64,000 bases of DNA from the NCBI RefSeq assembly GCF_004769635.1, contig NZ_RQGH01000013.1, forward strand, positions 1 to 64,000, in the 5' to 3' direction. The stretch comes from Leptospira jelokensis. GTDB lineage: Bacteria; Spirochaetota; Leptospiria; Leptospirales; Leptospiraceae. Shown here in pieces: positions 61,912 through 64,000 of the stretch. The position numbers were made by a program, and so were the translations under genes. Position 1 is the first letter of the stretch. Each line of letters opens with the position of its first letter. A model generated the notes under the pieces. The model saw only the letters and a program-made list of their open reading frames with translations, was not told the DNA's origin and made no database searches.

Positions 61912-63447
61912 ATGAAATCCAAATTTCTTTTCTGTCTTTTTCTCGCCAATCTTCTGTTAGTAGGTAATATCGTAGCCCAAACGAAAACCAATAAAAAGAC
62001 GACGACGATTAAACCTGTTGTCGAAACTCCTATAGAAATCGAAAGGACTGCAAAGGAAACTCCAGACCAATACCAAGTAAGACTTATAATGGAGAATGAT
62101 GCATTTGGTGGATTTTCCGATCGTTATTATACAAATGGATCTCGATTAGAATTTCATATGAAAGCTGGAGAATCCAATCCAACTAGAAAAGTATTTAGTT
62201 ACTGGAACGATTTTTTTGTGACTCCGACTGAAACCACTAAATACTTACAAGGATTTGCCGTAGCCCAAGAATTTTATACTCCCACAAACATAACAAAAGC
62301 GGACGTTTCGTACGGTGATAGACCGTATTCTAGCAGAGGGTATTTTAGTAACTCATTAACAACTGCATCAGAAGATACTAGTGTCACAACCGAACTCGAG
62401 CTTGGTATGATTGGACCATCCGTTGGTGGAAAATCTGCCCAAATGAATTTTCATAATTTGATCAACTCACCAACACCACAAGGTTGGGATACACAAATCC
62501 CTGACTCTTATTCAGTTGCTTTACGCACTGACATTCGTAAATACTACCATCGTTTTTTTGGGACTCAATACAATCTCAACTTAGGCAATATCAACACAGA
62601 TGTATCCTTTGGATTGATTTTTCGTTTTGGGAATGTAGACAAAACACCAGGCCCTGGTAGTTCTGCTTTGCAACCTGGCCCACCAATCCTTCATAACGAA
62701 GGAAACGGATACTGGTATTTCTATATCAATCCAGGCGGAACTTTACAAGCTTACAATGCAACAATACAAGGCCAAATGGGAACCGATAAGGCATATAAGT
62801 CGCAAAACAGAAGTTCCGCGTTTAGCAATTGGGATAGCTTTTTAAATAATCCAACTCCAGATGTAGGTGAAAGGGAATTACAATACCGAGCCCTATCAGA
62901 AGACAATGGAAAAAACACATTACAAAGATATATATTGTTCAATGAATTTTTAGTGAAAGGAACTAACAATCCTTATAATATTGGATTAAACTATTTGGTT
63001 TTTAACAATATTTTTAATGGTGCCGAAGATATAGAATTCAATACCCGTTTATTCTTATTAAAAAATTTATCAGACCAATGGGACCAAATTCCTGATAACG
63101 CCAAAGCCTTGGCAATATATTCAATTTTTCGTCCAGAAGGTGGAAAACTTCCTCCAATCGTTCGTTTTTATTCTTACGAAATTTTATCACAATTCATTTT
63201 AGATCCTAAACAAAGGGAAACTCTATTACAACTCTTACGAGAAGAAATTGAATACCGAGAAGACAAAACATACATTGCTGATTTAAAAAGAGCCGTAGGG
63301 TTTGTCAGAGCAGGATTTGTTTCAGTTTCGAACTCAGGATTTATGTTTGGATTACATTATAATTACCAAACCATTGACTTTCAATCGGCAAGGGGATTAC
63401 CACAACAACACCAATGGCTAGGTTTTCAATTGGGTAAGGTTTTCTAA
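61912..63447 (+). CDS. LpxR-like outer-membrane lipid A deacylase with large insertion
   Basis: A 511-residue exported protein with a signal peptide (MKSKFLFCLFLANLLLVGNIVA). MENDAFGGFSDRYYTNGSRL is split over residues 60-79 and matches the LpxR/DUF2219 start; MNFHNLINSPTPQGWDTQ (178-195) carries the conserved histidine and GWD. LpxR is a 12-stranded beta-barrel that removes the 3' acyloxyacyl chain of lipid A. The family is normally about 310-340 residues. Here residues about 300-457 are an additional mostly helical insert before the last two strands. Function as deacylase is likely but not certain. Confidence 0.82.
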   Translation: MKSKFLFCLFLANLLLVGNIVAQTKTNKKTTTIKPVVETPIEIERTAKETPDQYQVRLIMENDAFGGFSDRYYTNGSRLEFHMKAGESNPTRKVFSYWNDFFVTPTETTKYLQGFAVAQEFYTPTNITKADVSYGDRPYSSRGYFSNSLTTASEDTSVTTELELGMIGPSVGGKSAQMNFHNLINSPTPQGWDTQIPDSYSVALRTDIRKYYHRFFGTQYNLNLGNINTDVSFGLIFRFGNVDKTPGPGSSALQPGPPILHNEGNGYWYFYINPGGTLQAYNATIQGQMGTDKAYKSQNRSSAFSNWDSFLNNPTPDVGERELQYRALSEDNGKNTLQRYILFNEFLVKGTNNPYNIGLNYLVFNNIFNGAEDIEFNTRLFLLKNLSDQWDQIPDNAKALAIYSIFRPEGGKLPPIVRFYSYEILSQFILDPKQRETLLQLLREEIEYREDKTYIADLKRAVGFVRAGFVSVSNSGFMFGLHYNYQTIDFQSARGLPQQHQWLGFQLGKVF

Positions 63448-63520
63448 CGAGGAACCAAACCCTTCAGTTTCAAACTTTTGAACTCAATTCAAAAATAAGA
63501 CTCGCCAAACAATGTTGATT

Positions 63521-63534
63521 CACAGAAAACTGTG
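63521..63534. repeat. Short hairpin before the MFS gene
   Basis: CACAG and CTGTG form a 5-bp stem around AAAA, ending 5 bases before the ATG at 63540. It may be an operator half-site pair or may affect translation. No ribosome binding site is otherwise seen. Weak evidence. Confidence 0.25.
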
Positions 63535-63539
63535 CGATC

Positions 63540-64000
63540 ATGCAGAATCATAGTTTGGGTAAACGCCTTTGGTTTGTTTTAATTTTATTTGGCCTTGTCG
63601 GTCAAATAGCCTGGTCAGTCGAAAATATTTACTTCAATTTATTCATCTATAATACTATTTCAAAAAGCACTTCATCAGTCACCCTTATGGTGCAATTGAG
63701 CGGTATTGTGGCAACCATCACAACTTTGTTTGCGGGCATTTTGTCCGACAAATTAGGAAATCGCAAGTATTTTATATCGATCGGGTATCTATGTTGGGGG
63801 TTGTTAACCCTTTCCTTTGCATTTGTAACAAAAGAAAATACACAAATTTGGTTTGGGTTAACGGAAGAACTTCAAATCATCCAACTGACAATCGCCATTG
63901 TGATCACATTAGACTGTATCATGACAGCTTTTGGTTCCAGTGCAAATGATGCTGCTTTTAATGCCTATGTTACAGATAACACAGGCAATGCGAGGAGTTT
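63540..64000 (+). CDS. MFS transporter, cut by right edge
   Basis: The ATG at 63540 opens a frame that runs to the edge without a stop, giving 153 residues of an incomplete protein. At least four hydrophobic helices are seen (first LWFVLILFGLVGQIAW). GILSDKLGNRK after the second helix is the MFS motif A (GxxxDxxGxRK). FGSSANDAAFNAYVTD in the last part fits the fourth to fifth helix of glycoside-cation-symporter-like MFS proteins. The substrate cannot be told. Confidence 0.82.
   Translation, partial: MQNHSLGKRLWFVLILFGLVGQIAWSVENIYFNLFIYNTISKSTSSVTLMVQLSGIVATITTLFAGILSDKLGNRKYFISIGYLCWGLLTLSFAFVTKENTQIWFGLTEELQIIQLTIAIVITLDCIMTAFGSSANDAAFNAYVTDNTGNARS

Overview
The window looks like a chromosomal segment of a Leptospira-type spirochaete, probably from the saprophytic side of the genus. 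This is inferred from gene content: many lipoproteins with short spirochaetal lipoboxes, an LpxR-like outer-membrane deacylase, an HLp-type bacterial histone, a very long coiled-coil protein, SpoIIE/STAS partner-switching genes, a NadR-like protein and several Leptospira-style families without known function. The DNA is moderately AT-rich, densely coded on both strands, with no gap over 300 bases between genes. I see no rRNA, tRNA, CRISPR array, insertion sequence or prophage. The species cannot be fixed from the sequence alone.

Layout. Positions 1-6941 are all minus strand: a membrane protein cut by the left edge, a lipoprotein-anchored SpoIIE phosphatase, a citrate synthase homologue whose three catalytic residues are all replaced, a STAS protein, a small zinc-ribbon protein, a cytochrome c lipoprotein and an epimerase-like protein. 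Positions 7015-14717 are a plus-strand run of seven genes that overlap or abut: a MoxR-like AAA ATPase, a HExxH-plus-VWA protein with unknown partners, an adenylate-forming ligase and a NadR-like NAD salvage enzyme. Positions 14680-19208 hold a 2OG-oxygenase-like protein, a membrane methyltransferase, an acyltransferase, a GHKL ATPase-like protein and a diiron ferritin-like protein. Positions 19292-25534 are another plus-strand run: a membrane-anchored coiled-coil protein with a C-terminal helix-turn-helix, a bacterial histone, methionine aminopeptidase, a tiny secreted Cys-rich peptide, a receiver protein and thiM-thiE, closed by a terminator.

Positions 25653-38790 mix queG (whose start codon overlaps that of a divergent gene inside one CATG), a thioesterase, an OmpA-like protein, two tandem beta-propeller lipoproteins, a patatin, a PilZ-like protein, a degenerate HepT-like protein, FKBP, a YHYH lipoprotein, a MORN-like lipoprotein and a Sco protein. 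Positions 38917-42094 are an ABC exporter plus an ABC-F protein. Positions 42282-48957 hold purT, an ankyrin protein, an AraC regulator and a copper module (copA, a CopZ-like chaperone, a His-rich exported protein and divergent cueR) with an almost textbook CueR promoter. Positions 49010-64000 hold an SGNH protein, a membrane protein, a STAS protein, a receiver-kinase, a Na+/K+-ATPase-like pump with an N-terminal PTS EIIA domain, an SDR, a neutral ceramidase, an LpxR-like protein with a large insertion and a truncated MFS transporter.

The strongest candidates for something undescribed are the EIIA-P-type ATPase fusion (54753-57881), the citrate synthase homologue with a replaced triad set between partner-switching genes (1456-5241), and the coiled-coil/HTH protein placed directly before a histone (19292-22737).
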